64,000 nt of DNA from Streptomyces glaucescens (GTDB lineage Bacteria > Actinomycetota > Actinomycetes > Streptomycetales > Streptomycetaceae). The notes under the pieces are model-generated. The model saw nothing but the letters and a program-made list of their open reading frames with translations, had not been told where the DNA came from and searched no databases. Shown one piece after another: positions 40,659-53,087 of this stretch. Where the stretch lies: positions 1,334,501-1,398,500 of the forward strand of contig NZ_CP009438.1 in the NCBI RefSeq assembly GCF_000761215.1, read 5' to 3'. Positions within the stretch are counted from its first letter, which is position 1. Each line of letters starts with the position of its first letter. The translations under genes and the position numbers were made by a program.

Positions 40659-41765
40659 CTATAGTGCGAGCAGCTCCTTGGTCGTAATGGTGAGTAGCTC
40701 GGGTCCGCCGTCCGCCTCGGGGCGGACGACGAGCGTGTCATCGATCCGGACACCGCCCCGGCCCGGGAGGTGGACCCCCGGTTCGACGGTGACCGGCACG
40801 CAAGCGTCCAGTTTACCCATGGCCGCGGGAGCCAACTGCGGGTCCTCGTCGATTTCGAGTCCCACGCCGTGCCCGGTCAGCGGAGGCAGGCCTTCCCCGT
40901 GGCCCGCGGAGTCCAGCACCTGCCGGGCCGCGCGGTCGACGTCGCGGTAGGCGGCGCCGGGCACCAGGCTCTCCCGCCCGGCCCGCTGGGCGGCGAACAC
41001 CAGGTCGTACAGCTCGATCTGCCAGTCCGCGGGCGAGGTGCCGATGACGAAGGTGCGGCCGATCTCGCACCGGTATCCGCGGTACGTGGCGCCCAGGCAC
41101 ACGGAGAGGAAGTCGCCCTCCTCCACCCTCCGGTCCGTGGGGCGGTGTCCGCGGCGGCCGGAGTGGGGGCCCGTGCCGACGGAGGTGGCGAAGGCCGGGC
41201 CGTCGGCGCCGTGATCGACCAGGCGCCGCTCCAGTTCCAGCGCGAGGTGGCGTTCGGTGCGGCCGACCAGGATGGATTCGAGCAGTTCGCCGAGGGCCTG
41301 GTCGGCGATCTCCGCGCCGATCCGCAGGCAGGAGATCTCCTCCTCGTCCTTCACCACCCTCAGCTGCTCGACCGCGCCGCCCAGGTCGGCCAGCCGCAGC
41401 CGCGGCACGACCGATCCGATGGCCCGGTGCCGGGCGACCGTGAGGTGGTGTTCCTCGACGGCCAGGGAGTCGGCGCCCTGGCCCGTGGCGAGGTCGGCGG
41501 CGGCGACGGCCGGATCACCGCCGGGGCGGGGCAGGGCGTGCACCCGCAGCGCCTCGTCGAGGCGTCCCTCGGTGGGGCGGTCGTCGGGGGGGCCTGCGCA
41601 CACCAGCAGGTCTTCGCGCTTGCCCAGCAGCAGTACGGCACCGTGGGGTGCCGCGCCCGCGAGGTAGCGCACGTTGGCGGGGCGGGAGACGAGCGCTGCC
41701 GCTGCGCCGGCCGCGTTGCAGCGTTCCCGTACTCGCATACGGCGGGTCGCGTACACCTCTGACAT
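40659..41765 (-). CDS. M24 (pita-bread) peptidase-like protein with altered metal ligands
   Basis: A 368-residue protein of the aminopeptidase P/prolidase family, with a creatinase N-terminal domain (1-130) and a pita-bread domain. Several metal-site positions deviate: the first Asp (DxGA) is Cys223 in SVCLGATY, the second (SDxTRT) is Glu234 in RCEIGRTF, and the last Glu (GVRIED) is Asp342 in GVRIDD. His299 (TGHGVGLE) and Glu328 (VEPG) remain. The usual HE after GLE is DE. It may be non-catalytic or use another metal. Its position beside efp, as for pepQ in many bacteria, suggests a conserved role. Confidence 0.8.
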   Translation of the reverse strand: MSEVYATRRMRVRERCNAAGAAAALVSRPANVRYLAGAAPHGAVLLLGKREDLLVCAGPPDDRPTEGRLDEALRVHALPRPGGDPAVAAADLATGQGADSLAVEEHHLTVARHRAIGSVVPRLRLADLGGAVEQLRVVKDEEEISCLRIGAEIADQALGELLESILVGRTERHLALELERRLVDHGADGPAFATSVGTGPHSGRRGHRPTDRRVEEGDFLSVCLGATYRGYRCEIGRTFVIGTSPADWQIELYDLVFAAQRAGRESLVPGAAYRDVDRAARQVLDSAGHGEGLPPLTGHGVGLEIDEDPQLAPAAMGKLDACVPVTVEPGVHLPGRGGVRIDDTLVVRPEADGGPELLTITTKELLAL

Positions 41766-42024
41766 GACACGAGCGTAGGAGCCGTGGGCGATTTGTGCCG
41801 GTTGGGGAGGTGCCTTCGGGCTAGCGGGGCGTTCCCTCGGTCAGGCCGGGAGCCCGGCACGACCGACGGGGCGCCGCCAGGAGGTGCCGCGAACGGCGAA
41901 ACCCGGGGCGGGGCGCGCGGCGGTCGGCCGTCCGCTCCCCACGCGCTCCCGGGCCGGTCCGCTCACCCGCACGTCCGGGACCGGTCCGGCCCTCCGCGCT
42001 CCCGGGACCGGTCCCGTCCCCGGT

Positions 42025-42978
42025 TCACCATGTGGGCGGACTCGCGATCGCCCTGGCCAGGACCTCGTCCAGGACCCGGGCGGTGCCGGGGACGTCGAGC
42101 TGCGAGTTGTCGATGATCGGCAGGCCCGAGCCGTACCAGCCGGCCATGCGGCCGTGGATGCGGGCGACCTCCTCGTCGGTGAGGCGGCGGTTGCCGGTGC
42201 GCTCGGCGTTGCGCTCCAGGACGACGTCGAGGCCCGGGAGGAGGACGACGGGCAGCAGCCCGGGTCCGACGTGCCGCTTCCAGCCGCCGAGGCCGACCAC
42301 GGGCCGGTCGGGGAAGACGGCGTCGTCGAGGATGCAGGAGATGCCGTTGGCCAGGAAGTTCCGCGCGGCGAAGCCACAGGTGCGGCGGGCCAGCCGGTAC
42401 TGCGCCTCCGAGTTGTCGTTCCACCCGGACTGCGGGTCGGCGAAGCCGGAGCGGACCCACTCGCGGACGTCGTCGAGGCTGATGTGGGCGGTGGGCACCC
42501 GGCGGTGGTCGGCCCAGTACTTGGCGACGCTGGTCTTGCCCGCGCCGGCCGGGCCGATCAGCAGCACCGCGAGCGTGGTGGCGCCCGGGTCGGGCACGCC
42601 GGCCGCCGGATCGGGCACCGCGGCGGGCGGCGGGCCGGCGGGTGGTGCCGCCGGGCCGCCGGGCGGGAGCGGTACGTGGCCGGTGGTGTCGGGCGGTGCG
42701 TGCGGCGGCACCGCACCGTGCGGAGCGGGCGGCACTCCGGTGAAGCCGGGCGCCGGGGGGACCGGGGCGGATCCCTGCGGCACCGGGCCGGGGCCGTGCT
42801 GCGCGGCGGGGGCCTGCCCCGGGGGCGGGCCCTGGTGGTGCGGACCGGCGGGGGGCGGGCCCGGGTGGTGGCCCGGGTGATGCGGACCCGGGTGGTGTGC
42901 GGCCGGTGACCAGCCGGCGGCCGGTCCGTGCCCCGGCTGGTGGGGCGGCGGCAGCGGAGACCCCACTGCGTGCTGCAT
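42025..42978 (-). CDS. P-loop ATPase/kinase with His/Pro-rich N-terminus
   Basis: A 317-residue protein. Residues 1-132 are low-complexity, dominated by Pro, His, Gly and Ala (e.g. HHPGPHHPGHHPGPPP), probably disordered and able to bind metals. From 136 a P-loop kinase domain of the AAA_33/zeta-toxin-like class begins: Walker A GPAGAGKTS (142-150), then HISLDDVREWVRSGFADPQS and DDAVFPDRPVVGLGGW, then a basic segment ERNAERTGNRRLTDEEVARIH typical of phosphate-transferring lids. Substrate unknown; a small-molecule or RNA kinase is possible. It lies between aroB and the M24 gene. Confidence 0.75.
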   Translation of the reverse strand: MQHAVGSPLPPPHQPGHGPAAGWSPAAHHPGPHHPGHHPGPPPAGPHHQGPPPGQAPAAQHGPGPVPQGSAPVPPAPGFTGVPPAPHGAVPPHAPPDTTGHVPLPPGGPAAPPAGPPPAAVPDPAAGVPDPGATTLAVLLIGPAGAGKTSVAKYWADHRRVPTAHISLDDVREWVRSGFADPQSGWNDNSEAQYRLARRTCGFAARNFLANGISCILDDAVFPDRPVVGLGGWKRHVGPGLLPVVLLPGLDVVLERNAERTGNRRLTDEEVARIHGRMAGWYGSGLPIIDNSQLDVPGTARVLDEVLARAIASPPTW

Positions 42979-43054
42979 CCGGTGCCACTCCGTCTCGTCT
43001 TTCAGGGCTTTTGGCGCTGGCAGCGGGCGTGGACCCGCTGCCTACCGAACGGTA

Positions 43055-43092
43055 CCGCCCCCGGCCGTCGTTCGGTGAACGGCCGGGGGCGG
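43055..43092 (-). terminator. aroB terminator
   Basis: A perfect 14-bp stem (43055-43068 with 43079-43092) and 10-nt loop, 68 nt after the aroB stop; it ends the aroC-aroK-aroB unit. Confidence 0.78.
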
Positions 43093-43160
43093 CCCGAAGT
43101 GCCCGCTGCGGCAAGCGGAATCGGACGGGAGGGTCCCGAAGGGCCCTCACCGCGTGTGCC

Positions 43161-45948
<2,788 letters not shown>

Positions 45949-46158
45949 CGGTGCTCCTCAGTGCTCGCGCCCTGGTACTGCCCTGCCTGCGCGCATCCTC
46001 GCGTGCGGCGGTGGCGCGACCGGGGTGCGCGGCCCTGGCCCGCCACCTCCGATCCTCCCATGTCCCGGCCGCCGTCCCATCCGCCGGTCCACCTGGCGGA
46101 CGGGACGGCACCGGAAGCCGGGTGTGGAACACATCACACGGTGCCGCTCCGGCGGCGG

Positions 46159-46986
46159 TCAGCGCTCGGCGAGGGCCCGTTCGCCCGCCCGCCGCATCGC
46201 GGCGACCGGGGCCGGGGTGCGGCCGGTCATCTGCTCCACCTGGAGGACCGCCTGGTGCACGAGGAGGTCGAGACCGCTGACCACGGCGCCGCCGTACGCG
46301 GACCAGCGGGCGGCGAGGGTGGTCGGCCAGGGGTCGTAGAGCACGTCGAACAGCGCGGCAGGCCGCTCCGGGACGGCGGCGGCCAGCGCGTCGGTGGCAC
46401 CCGCCGGGGTGGTCGCGATCACGAGGGGTGCGCGCAGCGCCCGCTCGGCGTCGGCCCAGTCCTCGACACGCACCTGGACGTCGAGCCGCTCGGCCCATTC
46501 CCGCATCTCGGCGGCGCGCGCCGCGCTGCGGACGTAGACGGCGATCTCACCGGTGCAGATCCGGGCCAGCGCGGCGAGCGCGGACGAGGCGGTGGCGCCC
46601 GCGCCGAGCACCGCGGCGCTGTCGGCCTTCTCGATGCCGTGCTCCGCCAGCGCCGCGACCATGCCGGGGATGTCGGTGTTGTCGCCGGTGCGCCGGCCGT
46701 CCGGGTGGAGGACGACGGTGTTCACGGCGTCCACCGAGGAGGCGGTGTCACTGATCTCGTCGAGCAGCGGGATGACCGCCCGCTTCAGCGGCATGGTCAG
46801 TGACAGGCCCGCCCACTCCGGGCCCAGTCCCTCCAGGAAGCGGGGCAGCGCGGCCTCGTCGACCTCGAAGCGGTCGTACGTCCACTCGGTCAGCCCGAGT
46901 TCCGCGTACGCGGCGCGGTGCAGCACCGGGGACAGGGAGTGGGCGATGGGCGAGCCGAGAACGGCGGCCCGGCGGGATCCGGCCAT
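46159..46986 (-). CDS. aroE: Shikimate dehydrogenase
   Basis: A 275-residue NADP enzyme reducing 3-dehydroshikimate. Substrate-binding SPIAHSLSPVLHRAAY is N-terminal, the catalytic Lys lies in LTMPLKRAV (family NVTxPxK), and the Asp in TGDNTDIPG. The dinucleotide loop is LGAGATASSA. The start at 46986 overlaps the mltG stop by 1 nt (TGATG), favouring it over an ATG 24 nt upstream. It is the last gene of the alaS-ruvX-mltG-aroE run. Confidence 0.93.
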   Translation of the reverse strand: MAGSRRAAVLGSPIAHSLSPVLHRAAYAELGLTEWTYDRFEVDEAALPRFLEGLGPEWAGLSLTMPLKRAVIPLLDEISDTASSVDAVNTVVLHPDGRRTGDNTDIPGMVAALAEHGIEKADSAAVLGAGATASSALAALARICTGEIAVYVRSAARAAEMREWAERLDVQVRVEDWADAERALRAPLVIATTPAGATDALAAAVPERPAALFDVLYDPWPTTLAARWSAYGGAVVSGLDLLVHQAVLQVEQMTGRTPAPVAAMRRAGERALAER

Positions 46987-48713
46987 CAGTTGTTCCTCGA
47001 AGCGTTCCACTGGTCGACCAACCGCTGGTGCTCTTCGTTGGTCCGGGTGAACTTGCTGGTCTTGCCGTCCATCGAGATGAAGTAGTACCAGCCGTCGTCG
47101 GTCGGGTCGAGGGCGCCCTTGAGCGCTTCCTCACCCGGGTTGCTGATCGGTCCGGGCGGCAGGCCCCGGTGGTAGTACGTGTTGTACGGGTTGTCGTAGG
47201 TGCGCAGCTCTGCCAGGGTCAGGTCGATCTTGCTCTGGTTCTTGATGTAGTTGTACGTGGAGTCGAACTCCAGCATGCCGTTGGTCTGCGGGTTCGCGGG
47301 CTTGAGCCGGTTGTAGACGACCTCGGCCATCTTGCGGAAGTCGTCGTGGCTGGTGCCCTCGGCCTGCACCAGGCTGGCGACGGTGACCAGCTGCCAGGGG
47401 TTCTCCAGGCCCAGGCTCTCGGCCTTCTTCTCGACGCCCAGTTCCTCGTAGACGTCGGTGGCCCGCTGGACCATCTCCTTCAGGACCTCCTCGGGCTTCT
47501 GGCCCTTGGCGACCGGGTAGCTGGACGGGAACAGGAACCCTTCCAGCGGGTCGTTGACGTCCTTGTGGTCCGTCGCCCAGTCGGGCAGGCCGAGCTTGCG
47601 CCAGTTCTGCTTGGCGACCCCGGCGGTGGTGCCCTCCTCGACCTCCAGGCGCTGGTCGATGAGCTTGTAGACGTCGGCGTTGCGCGCGCCCTCGATGATG
47701 ATCAGGTTGTTCTTGCTCTCGGGGCTGAGCATCAGCTCGACCGCGCTGTCGGCCGACATCTCCTTCTCCAGCGTGTACACGCCGTCCTGGATGCTCTTGC
47801 CCTGCGGGTTGCTGTTCTGGGCGGCCACGAAGGCGTCGACGCTCTTGACGACGCCCGCCTTCTTGAGGATGTTGCCCATCTGCGAGCCGCTCGCGCCCTT
47901 GGGGATGCGGACGGAGATCTGCTCGCCGTTGCCGTCTCCGGAGAAGTCCGGGGCCTCGCCGAAACGATCCTGGTAGAACTGGAGGCCGAAGTAGCCGACG
48001 CCGGCGAGACCGCCGCCGAACACCAGGACGACCACCAGGCAGGCGACCCCGTTGCGGCTCTTCTTGTTCTTGCCGCCCCGGCCGCGCCGGTCCGCCCGGC
48101 CGCGCCGGCCGCCGGGCTGCTCCTCGGCGCCGTCGTCGTCCTCGTCCTCCGCGAAGAAGGCGGCCTCGCCCTGGTCGGGGCCCGGGTCCCAGTCGGTCTG
48201 CGGCTCGGGGTCGGCGCTGCGGCGGGCGGGCGGTTCCGGCGGCGGATAGGCGTCCGGGGTGCCGTAGAAGTCGGGCTGTTCGCCCTGGTAGCCCGCCGTC
48301 TGCTGGGCGTACGGGTCCACGGGGTCGGCGGGGTACGGGATGTGCGGCTGCCCGCCGGTGCCCCAGCCGCCGTTGTCGTACTGCCCGGTGTCGTGCTGGT
48401 GGTCGTACCGCTGACCGCCGTGCTGGTCGTACTGCGGTTGGCCCTGGCCGTCGCCGGAGTAGTCCTGCCGGCCGTAGTCCTGGTACTGCTGCCGGTCGTA
48501 GCCGGACTGCTGACCGCCGTCGCCCCAGTCGCCGTACTCCGACTGCTGCGGCTGGTGTGCCTGCTGCGGCTGCTGCGGGTAGTGCTGCGGCTGGCCGCCG
48601 TAGGACGACTGCCCGCCCTGCTGGGCCTGCTGTCCTCCCCATCCGCCGTCCCCGTACAACGGGTCCTCCGGATGCCACGGTTCGGAGCCTTGGCCCCGGC
48701 CATACTCAGTCAT
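46986..48713 (-). CDS. mltG: Endolytic murein transglycosylase MltG with long Q/G/Y-rich N-terminus
   Basis: A 575-residue membrane-anchored enzyme that cuts nascent glycan strands. Residues 1 to about 120 are prion-like (Gln, Gly, Tyr, Asp; e.g. QQAQQGGQSSYGGQPQHYPQ), followed by an acidic stretch and an Arg/Lys-rich stop. A single membrane helix (about 218-240, VACLVVVLVFGGGLAGVGYF) leads to the external YceG domain. The catalytic region reads VASLVQAEGTSHDD where E. coli has ASIVEKET; one of the two glutamates is replaced by Gln. FDSTYNY and NPYNTYYHRGLPPGPISNPG are family hallmarks. Coupled to aroE. Confidence 0.92.
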   Translation of the reverse strand: MTEYGRGQGSEPWHPEDPLYGDGGWGGQQAQQGGQSSYGGQPQHYPQQPQQAHQPQQSEYGDWGDGGQQSGYDRQQYQDYGRQDYSGDGQGQPQYDQHGGQRYDHQHDTGQYDNGGWGTGGQPHIPYPADPVDPYAQQTAGYQGEQPDFYGTPDAYPPPEPPARRSADPEPQTDWDPGPDQGEAAFFAEDEDDDGAEEQPGGRRGRADRRGRGGKNKKSRNGVACLVVVLVFGGGLAGVGYFGLQFYQDRFGEAPDFSGDGNGEQISVRIPKGASGSQMGNILKKAGVVKSVDAFVAAQNSNPQGKSIQDGVYTLEKEMSADSAVELMLSPESKNNLIIIEGARNADVYKLIDQRLEVEEGTTAGVAKQNWRKLGLPDWATDHKDVNDPLEGFLFPSSYPVAKGQKPEEVLKEMVQRATDVYEELGVEKKAESLGLENPWQLVTVASLVQAEGTSHDDFRKMAEVVYNRLKPANPQTNGMLEFDSTYNYIKNQSKIDLTLAELRTYDNPYNTYYHRGLPPGPISNPGEEALKGALDPTDDGWYYFISMDGKTSKFTRTNEEHQRLVDQWNASRNN

Positions 48714-48832
48714 CGATCCCCTAGAGCCGCGAGGCGGCGGTCGCGGACTGTGGGACCGGTTCCGTCCCGCCTCTTGCTGTGCGGCGGCTGTTCGAATGCC
48801 GCCGCATCGCGCGGAACGTTACCGTATCGCGA

Positions 48833-49297
48833 TCAGATGACCACTTCGACGCCCTCTCCGGGGGCTTTGCCTGACACCCGTTCGGATTCGAGCGCCTGCT
48901 GAAGGATGATCACCGCGGCCGCCTGGTCGATGACGGACCGGCCCTTCCTGGACTTCACGCCCGAGGCGCGCAGTCCCTGGCTCGCCGTCACCGTGGTCAT
49001 GCGTTCGTCGACGAGTCTCACCGGGACCGGCGCGATCGTCGCGGCCAGTTCCCGGGCGAAGCCGCGCACCTTGGCCGCCGCCGGGCCCTCGCCCCCCTTC
49101 AGGGAGCGGGGCAGACCGACGACGACCTCGATCGGCTCGTACTCCTCGACCAGCTGTTTCAGCCGCCGCCGGGCCGCCGGGACGTCCCGGCCGGGGACGG
49201 TCTCCACCGGCGTGGCGAGGATCCCGTCGGGGTCGCACGAGGCGACCCCGATCCGGGCGTCCCCGACGTCGACGGCGAGCCGGCGTCCTCTGCGCAT
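48833..49297 (-). CDS. ruvX: Putative pre-16S rRNA nuclease / Holliday junction resolvase-like YqgF
   Basis: A 154-residue RNase H-fold protein. Catalytic acidic residues are visible in AVDVGDARIGVASCD, VVGLPRSLKG, LVDERMTTVTA and VIDQAAAVIILQ. In E. coli YqgF processes the 16S rRNA 5' end; RuvC-like activity is the older proposal. Its ATG overlaps the alaS stop by 1 nt. 119 bp separate it from mltG. Confidence 0.93.
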   Translation of the reverse strand: MRRGRRLAVDVGDARIGVASCDPDGILATPVETVPGRDVPAARRRLKQLVEEYEPIEVVVGLPRSLKGGEGPAAAKVRGFARELAATIAPVPVRLVDERMTTVTASQGLRASGVKSRKGRSVIDQAAAVIILQQALESERVSGKAPGEGVEVVI

Positions 49298-51969
49298 TAC
49301 TTGGCCGTCTCCGCGACCATGCGCTCGACGGCGTCCACGGCGTCGCCGACGGCGGCCGGGTTCTGGCCGCCGCCCTGGGCCACGTCCGGCTTGCCGCCAC
49401 CGCCGCCGCCGAGCGTCTTGGCGGCCGTGCGGACCAGGTCGCCGGCCTTGAGGCCGCGCTCGCGGGCGGCCTCGTTGGTGGCGATGACCGTCAGCGGCTT
49501 GCCGTTCACCGTGGTGAACAGGGCCACCACGGCGGCCCGGCCGCCCTGGATCCGGCCGCGCACGTCGAGGACCAGCTTGCGCAGGTCGTCGGCGGTGGTG
49601 CCGTCCGGCACCTGACCGGTGACCAGGGCCACACCGCGCACGTCCTTGGCGGACTCGGCGAGCCCGGCGGCGGCCTGGAGCACCTTCTCGGCGCGGAACT
49701 TCTCGATCTCCTTCTCGGCGTCCTTCAGCTTGCCGAGCATCGCGGAGACCTTCTCCGGCAGCTCCTCCGGGCGGCCCTTGAGCAGTTCGGTGAGCTGGTT
49801 GACGACCGTGTGCTCACGGGCGAGGAAGTTGTAGGCGTCCACGCCGACCAGGGCCTCGATACGGCGCACACCGGAGCCGATGGAGGACTCGCCGAGCAGC
49901 TTCACCAGACCGAGCTGGGCGGTGTTGTGCACGTGCGTGCCGCCGCACAGCTCCTTGGAGAAGTCGCCGATGGTGACGACGCGCACCCGCTCGCCGTACT
50001 TCTCGCCGAACTCGGCGATGGCGCCCTGCTTCCTGGCCTCGTCGATGCCCATGACCTCGGCGTGCACCGAGAGGTCGCGGGCCAGCACCTCGTTGATCTT
50101 CTGCTCGACGTCCGTCATCACGGCCGTGGGAACGGCGGACGGGGAGCCGAAGTCGAAGCGGAAGCGGCCCGGCTGGTTCTCGGAACCGGCCTGGGCGGCC
50201 GTCGGGCCGAGCGCGTCACGCAGGGCCTGGTGGGTGAGGTGGGTGGCCGAGTGGGCGCGGGCGATGGCGGTACGGCGCTTGGCGTCGATGGAGGCGTGGG
50301 CCTTGGCTCCGACGGTGACCTCGCCGACCTGGACGACGCCCTTGTGGACGTAGACGCCCGGCACCGGCTTCTGGCAGTCGCGGACCTCGATGACGGCGCC
50401 GGTGTCGATCTTGATCTTGCCGGTGTCGCCGATCTGGCCGCCGCCCTCGGCGTAGAAGGGGGTGCGGTCGAGGACGATCTCGACCTCGTCGCCCTCGGTG
50501 GCGGCCGGGGAGGAGACACCGTCGACCAGGATGCCGACGACGGTGGTCTCGCCCTCGGTGTCGGTGTAGCCGATGAAGTCGGTGGCCCCGGCGCGGTCGG
50601 CGATCTCGCGGTAGGCGCCCATGTCGGCGTGGCCGGTCTTCTTGGCCTGGGCGTCGGCCTTGGCGCGCTCCCGCTGCTCCTTCATCAGGCGGCGGAAGCC
50701 GTCCTCGTCCACGGAGAGGCCCTGCTCGGCGGCCATCTCCAGGGTGAGGTCGATCGGGAAGCCCCAGGTGTCGTGGAGCAGGAAGGCCTTGTCGCCGGGG
50801 AGCACGCTGGAGCCGGCGGCCTTGGTCTCGGACACGGCGGTGTCGAGGATGTTGGTGCCGGCCTTCAGCGTCTTGAGGAAGGCGTTCTCCTCGGCGAGGG
50901 CGACCTTCTCGATGCGCTCGCGGTCGGTGATCAGCTCGGGGTACTGCTGGCCCATCATGCCGATCACGACGTCGATCAGGTCCTTGACGACCGGACCGGT
51001 GGCGCCCAGCAGGCGCATGTTGCGGATGGCCCGGCGCATGATACGGCGCAGCACGTAGCCGCGGCCCTCGTTGCCGGGGGTGACGCCGTCGCCGATGAGC
51101 ATGGTGGCGGTGCGCATGTGGTCGGTGACCACGCGCAGGGAGACGTCCGAGGCGTGGGCGTCGCCGTAGCGGACGCCGGTCAGCTCGGTGGCCTTCTCGA
51201 TGACGGCCATCGAGGTGTCGATCTCGTACATGTTCTGCACGCCCTGCAGAATCATGGCGAGGCGCTCGAGGCCGAGGCCGGTGTCGATGTTCTTGCTGGG
51301 CAGGTCGCCGAGGATCTCGAAGTTGTCCTTGCCGATGCCCTCGCCCCGCTCGTACTGCATGAAGACGAGGTTCCAGATCTCCACGTACCGCTCGTCGTTG
51401 ACGGCGGGACCGCCCTCGGCGCCGAACTCGGGGCCGCGGTCGTAGTTGATCTCGGAGCAGGGGCCGCAGGGGCCGGGGACGCCCATGGACCAGTAGTTGT
51501 CCTTCATGCCGAGGCGCTGGATGCGCTCCTTCGGCACGCCGACGACCTCGTGCCAGATGCGCTCGGCCTCGTCGTCGTCCTTGTAGACGGTGATCCACAG
51601 GCGCTCGGGGTCGAGGCCGTAGCCGCCCTTGTCCTGGGGCGTAGTGAGCAGCTCCCAGGCGAGCTTGATGGCGCCTTCCTTGAAGTAGTCGCCGAAGGAG
51701 AAGTTGCCGCACATCTGGAAGAACGTGCCGTGCCGCGTGGTCTTGCCGACCTCTTCGATGTCGGGCGTGCGCACGCACTTCTGCACGCTGGTGGCGCGCT
51801 GGAACGGCGGCTTCACCTCGCCCAGGAAGTAGGGCTTGAAGGGAACCATGCCGGCCGGGACGAGGAGCAGAGTCGGGTCGTCCGCGATGAGCGACGCCGA
51901 AGGGACGACGGTGTGCCCGCGCTCCTCGAAGAAGCTCAGCCAGCGACGGCGGATCTCAGCCGACTCCAT
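49297..51969 (-). CDS. alaS: Alanyl-tRNA synthetase
   Basis: An 890-residue class II synthetase with the complete layout: catalytic domain (1-240, [19 protein letters not shown] at the start), tRNA-recognition region, editing domain with the zinc motif HSATH near 570 and CGGTH near 670, and the C-terminal DHHA1 domain ending in the glycine-rich [15 protein letters not shown]. It overlaps its neighbours by 1 nt at both ends. The order DUF948-DUF6167-alaS-ruvX-mltG is typical of Streptomyces. Confidence 0.97.
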   Translation of the reverse strand: MESAEIRRRWLSFFEERGHTVVPSASLIADDPTLLLVPAGMVPFKPYFLGEVKPPFQRATSVQKCVRTPDIEEVGKTTRHGTFFQMCGNFSFGDYFKEGAIKLAWELLTTPQDKGGYGLDPERLWITVYKDDDEAERIWHEVVGVPKERIQRLGMKDNYWSMGVPGPCGPCSEINYDRGPEFGAEGGPAVNDERYVEIWNLVFMQYERGEGIGKDNFEILGDLPSKNIDTGLGLERLAMILQGVQNMYEIDTSMAVIEKATELTGVRYGDAHASDVSLRVVTDHMRTATMLIGDGVTPGNEGRGYVLRRIMRRAIRNMRLLGATGPVVKDLIDVVIGMMGQQYPELITDRERIEKVALAEENAFLKTLKAGTNILDTAVSETKAAGSSVLPGDKAFLLHDTWGFPIDLTLEMAAEQGLSVDEDGFRRLMKEQRERAKADAQAKKTGHADMGAYREIADRAGATDFIGYTDTEGETTVVGILVDGVSSPAATEGDEVEIVLDRTPFYAEGGGQIGDTGKIKIDTGAVIEVRDCQKPVPGVYVHKGVVQVGEVTVGAKAHASIDAKRRTAIARAHSATHLTHQALRDALGPTAAQAGSENQPGRFRFDFGSPSAVPTAVMTDVEQKINEVLARDLSVHAEVMGIDEARKQGAIAEFGEKYGERVRVVTIGDFSKELCGGTHVHNTAQLGLVKLLGESSIGSGVRRIEALVGVDAYNFLAREHTVVNQLTELLKGRPEELPEKVSAMLGKLKDAEKEIEKFRAEKVLQAAAGLAESAKDVRGVALVTGQVPDGTTADDLRKLVLDVRGRIQGGRAAVVALFTTVNGKPLTVIATNEAARERGLKAGDLVRTAAKTLGGGGGGKPDVAQGGGQNPAAVGDAVDAVERMVAETAK

Positions 51970-52316
51970 CAGTGGTCCTCATTCCGGTTGTTCGAGTACG
52001 TCGTGTTCTCGATGTACTTCGGGTCGTTGCGGTTCTCGATGACGGCGTAGCGCCGGTGGGGTGCGGGGAGCTCCGGGTCGGCGTTGAGGCCGAGGGCGTC
52101 CCCCAGTTCGGCCTCCCGGCGGGCCATGTTGTCGCGGACGTCGAGGGCGAAGCCCACCGCGCGGTCCTTGAGCCGGTGACCGGCCTCGATCGCCTTGTTC
52201 GCCGCGGCCGCGGCCAGGCTCTCGGGGGTCAGCTGCTTCAGCTTTCGGTTGACCTTGGTGGTGGCCCACACACCGGCGGCGACACCGGTGCTGAACCAGA
52301 AGGTACGGCGGAACAT
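51969..52316 (-). CDS. DUF6167 small membrane protein
   Basis: A 115-residue protein with an N-terminal hydrophobic segment ([20 protein letters not shown]) and a helical body; the C-terminus is hydrophilic ([16 protein letters not shown]). It fits the actinobacterial family DUF6167. It overlaps the alaS start by 1 nt (TGATG) and follows the DUF948 gene by 8 bp, so the three are one operon. Function unknown. Confidence 0.8.
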   Translation of the reverse strand: MFRRTFWFSTGVAAGVWATTKVNRKLKQLTPESLAAAAANKAIEAGHRLKDRAVGFALDVRDNMARREAELGDALGLNADPELPAPHRRYAVIENRNDPKYIENTTYSNNRNEDH

Positions 52317-52324
52317 CGCTGAGC

Positions 52325-52780
52325 TCAGTCCTTCTTTCCGCGGAGGTTGCGCTTCGCCCGCCGCGCGGCCGGGACGGTGCGGCCCACGATGACGGTACGC
52401 CGGGGTGCCCGCTCGGGCACGTCGTCCCTGCGGCCGCTCAGCGCCCGGCGCACGCCGTAGCCGAACGCCGCGACCTTGACCAGCGGGCCGCCGAAGGTGG
52501 AGGCGACGGTGGTCGAGAGCGCCGACGCGTTCGACGTGACCTCCTGGACGTCGGAAGCGATCGCGTCGACCCGGTCGATCTGGGTCTGCGCGGAGCGTAC
52601 CGCCGCGGAGGCGTCGGCCAGCAGCGGGACGGCCTGATCCGTCACGTCCGCCACGAGCTTGGTGGTCGCCTTGAGCGTCTGGGCCAACCTCGCGAGAGCC
52701 ACCGCGAGGAAGGAGACCAGGATCGCCCAGAAGACGGCCACCAGGATCCCGGCCACCTCTCCACCGGACACCTTGTGCAC
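52325..52780 (-). CDS. DUF948 membrane protein
   Basis: A 151-residue protein: one N-terminal membrane helix (about 8-30, EVAGILVAVFWAILVSFLAV), then a long amphipathic coiled-coil-like helix (QTLKATTKLVADVTDQAVPL to STTVASTF) and a basic tail. The pattern matches DUF948. First gene of the alaS operon; likely a membrane-tethered cytoplasmic or envelope helix bundle of unknown role. Confidence 0.82.
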   Translation of the reverse strand: MHKVSGGEVAGILVAVFWAILVSFLAVALARLAQTLKATTKLVADVTDQAVPLLADASAAVRSAQTQIDRVDAIASDVQEVTSNASALSTTVASTFGGPLVKVAAFGYGVRRALSGRRDDVPERAPRRTVIVGRTVPAARRAKRNLRGKKD

Positions 52781-53015
52781 CCGCTCCCTGAAAACGCCTG
52801 AACATCGAGTAAGTCGTGCCCCGAGCCTATCGCGCCGGGGCTGCCGCTCCGTACCGGATTGGGGCCGTGCGCAGCGGGTCCTGCGGAGTCAGTGCCCAGG
52901 CGCCGGCGTTCGACACCTCACGGCTGGTGACCGTCACCGCGATGCGGCCGCGCGGCACACCGGTGCGGCGGCGCCGGTGGCCGGGCGCGGCGCGCGCGGG
53001 GGCGGCGGACACGCA

Positions 53016-53064
53016 AAAGCCCGCCGTCTCCCCCACCCGCGAGGGGCGGGGGGACGACGGGCTG
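53016..53064 (-). terminator. rpsD terminator
   Basis: An imperfect GC-rich hairpin: AGCCCGCCGTCTCCCCC pairs with the 3' arm ending ACGACGGGCT at 53064, around a loop of about 13 nt, 23 nt after the rpsD stop and followed on the minus strand by TTTTGC. Confidence 0.7.
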
Positions 53065-53087
53065 ACGCGAGGGGTGCTGCGCCCGGA

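Noticed and set aside
41766..42024. Possible small gene or terminator between the M24 gene and the P-loop ATPase gene
   Set aside because: Only GC-rich sequence with repeated GACCGGTCC elements; no open frame with family features and no clean stem-loop.
49810..52050. Long plus-strand frame antisense to alaS
   Set aside because: Same G/C-bias shadow; alaS on the other strand is unambiguous.
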